DNA of 35,292 nucleotides from a bacterium (GTDB lineage Bacteria; Chloroflexota; Dormibacteria; UBA8260; Bog-877): NCBI GenBank assembly GCA_021791345.1, contig JAJYWT010000213.1:1-35292 (forward strand), given 5' to 3'. A model generated the notes under the pieces. It was not told the DNA's origin. It saw only the letters and a list, made by a program, of their open reading frames with translations, and made no database searches. Both the position numbers and the translations under genes were made by a program. Positions 34,113 through 35,292 of this stretch are shown here, in pieces. Each line of letters opens with the position of its first letter. The first letter of the stretch is position 1.

Positions 34113-35292
34113 ATGAGCTACAGCTACCTGGACCATCTCGAGTGCTCCCGCTGTGAGCGCGCGTACGAAGCGGAGCAGCCCCAGGGGGTGTGCGCCTGCG
34201 GTGCGCCCCTGCTGGCGCGCTACGACCTGAGGGCCGCTGCCATCGCGGTCGACCCGAGCCGGCTGGCGGGCCGGCCCTCTTCGCTCTGGCGCTACCACGA
34301 ACTGCTGCCGGTCGCGCGATCTGAGTCGGTGGTGTCATTGGGTGAGTCCATGACGCCGCTGCTCCCGATGCCCCGTCTGGGGGCCGAGCTCGGGCTGGCG
34401 CGGCTTCTGATGAAGGATGAGGGGCTGCTCCCCACGGGAAGCTTCAAGGCCAGGGGTGCAGCGGTGGGGGTCTCCCGGGCGCGTGAGCTCGGGATCCGCA
34501 GGATCGCCATGCCCACCAACGGGAATGCCGGCGCAGCCTGGGCCGTCTACGCCGCCCGCGCCGGGCTCGAGGCGCTGATCGCGATGCCTGCCGACGCTCC
34601 CCTGATCACCCGGGCGGAGTGTGCCATCGCGGGGGCGCGGCTCTACCTGGTCGATGGTTTGATCAACGACGCGGGCGCCATGGTGGGAAGGGCGGTGGCT
34701 GATCAGGGCTACTTCGACAGCTCGACGCTCAAGGAGCCCTACCGGCTGGAGGGAAAGAAGACCATGGGCTTGGAACTGTTCGAGCAGCTGGGTTGGCGGG
34801 TCCCCGACGTCATCTTGTACCCGACCGGCGGCGGGGTCGGACTCGTCGGCATCCACAAGGCGCTTCAGGAGTGCCGCGAGCTGGGATGGATCGATGACAA
34901 GCTTCCCCGGCTGGTGGCCGTTCAGGCCACCGGCTGCGCGCCGATCGTCAAGGCCTGGGAGCTGGGCCAGGATGTCTCGCAGCCCTGGGAGGATGCCCAG
35001 ACTGTCGCCTTTGGGATCAACGTGCCCAAGGCGCTCGGCGACTTCCTGATCCTGCGAGCGATCCGTGAGACCGCCGGCTGCGCGCTGGCGGTCGCGGACG
35101 CCGACATTCTCCGCGCCCAGGCGCTGGTGGGCAAGATGGAGGGAGCGTTCATCTGCCCGGAGGGGGCGGCCTGCTTCGCGGCGGCCGAGCGCCTGCGCCG
35201 CCAGGGTTGGATCGGCGAGTCAGAAGAGGTCGTGGTCCTCAACACCGGAGCGGGGCTCAAGTACCGGGAGACCGTGTCGGTCGAGGTGACCA
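34113..35292 (+). CDS. thrC: Threonine synthase (3-prime end beyond the window)
   Basis: An open frame of 393 codons without a stop before the window ends. It starts with a zinc ribbon of four cysteines (C11, C14, C27, C29), then a fold-type II PLP domain with K112 in LLPTGSFKARGA, MPTNGNAGAAWAVYAA, STLKEPYRLEGKKTMGLEL, the phosphate loop YPTGGGVGLVGIHKAL, and GINVPKALGDFLIL. This is the order of ribbon-containing threonine synthases, which convert O-phosphohomoserine to threonine. Related pyridoxal lyases cannot be fully excluded, but the KEPYRLEGKKT and GINVPKALGD blocks favour ThrC. GGAG lies about nine bases before the ATG. Probably only a few tens of residues are missing. Confidence 0.88.
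   Translation, partial: MSYSYLDHLECSRCERAYEAEQPQGVCACGAPLLARYDLRAAAIAVDPSRLAGRPSSLWRYHELLPVARSESVVSLGESMTPLLPMPRLGAELGLARLLMKDEGLLPTGSFKARGAAVGVSRARELGIRRIAMPTNGNAGAAWAVYAARAGLEALIAMPADAPLITRAECAIAGARLYLVDGLINDAGAMVGRAVADQGYFDSSTLKEPYRLEGKKTMGLELFEQLGWRVPDVILYPTGGGVGLVGIHKALQECRELGWIDDKLPRLVAVQATGCAPIVKAWELGQDVSQPWEDAQTVAFGINVPKALGDFLILRAIRETAGCALAVADADILRAQALVGKMEGAFICPEGAACFAAAERLRRQGWIGESEEVVVLNTGAGLKYRETVSVEVT

Overview
This is a GC-rich, densely packed bacterial chromosomal segment. Several things suggest a deep-branching, high-GC, probably monoderm lineage near Actinomycetota, Chloroflexota or Candidatus Dormibacterota. These are the frequent GTG and TTG starts, the many 4-nt stop/start overlaps, several promoters that look leaderless, a class A PBP, an L,D-transpeptidase, CHAP and SLT wall hydrolases, an F420-type luciferase-like oxidoreductase, and a Gram-positive style type IV secretion (T4SS) set with PrgI. 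The lineage is an inference; there is no rRNA or marker gene in the window.

Layout. (1) 12-7803, minus strand: a long co-directional run. It contains hemE, an overlapping pair of wall hydrolases (coiled-coil CHAP protein and SLT transglycosylase), a small unknown, an M20 deacylase overlapping a MenC/N-acylamino-acid-racemase-type enolase, three unknown proteins (pseudo-receiver, NTF2-like, SH3-like), folB and a PrgI-like two-helix membrane protein at the edge. (2) 7842-9362, plus strand: a UbiA prenyltransferase and a two-helix membrane protein, closed by a hairpin shared with a convergent coiled-coil gene and MFS transporter. (3) 10889-18347, minus strand: a compact T4SS-like operon, VirD4/TraG - VirB2/TrbC - VirB6/TrbL - PrgI - VirB4 - CHAP hydrolase, with coupled starts and no relaxase. 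A single-domain response regulator diverges from its head. (4) 18963-21845: a class A PBP with a long inverted repeat in front of it, divergent from a small membrane-anchored protein. (5) 21846-26588: an insertion-sequence island with an ISAzo13-type transposase, an IS110-type transposase with structured non-coding flanks, and a decayed IS1634-type transposase. (6) 26691-28999: a MarR regulator and DHA2-type MFS efflux pump, with a palindromic operator over the promoter. (7) 29247-35292: an L,D-transpeptidase, a GNAT acetyltransferase, an LLM oxidoreductase, and a cysE-cysK-thrC amino-acid cluster whose last gene runs off the window.

How the parts relate. The T4SS operon has both ATPases, a pilin-like protein, a polytopic channel protein and a wall hydrolase. 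That is enough for a minimal envelope-spanning translocator, but nothing visible marks DNA for transfer. CysE and CysK would make cysteine through O-acetylserine. The M20/enolase pair looks like N-acyl amino-acid (or dipeptide) epimerisation plus hydrolysis rather than menaquinone synthesis. The strongest candidates for something undescribed are the relaxase-less secretion operon with its large VirB6 ectodomain, and the structured RNA candidates flanking the IS110 gene.
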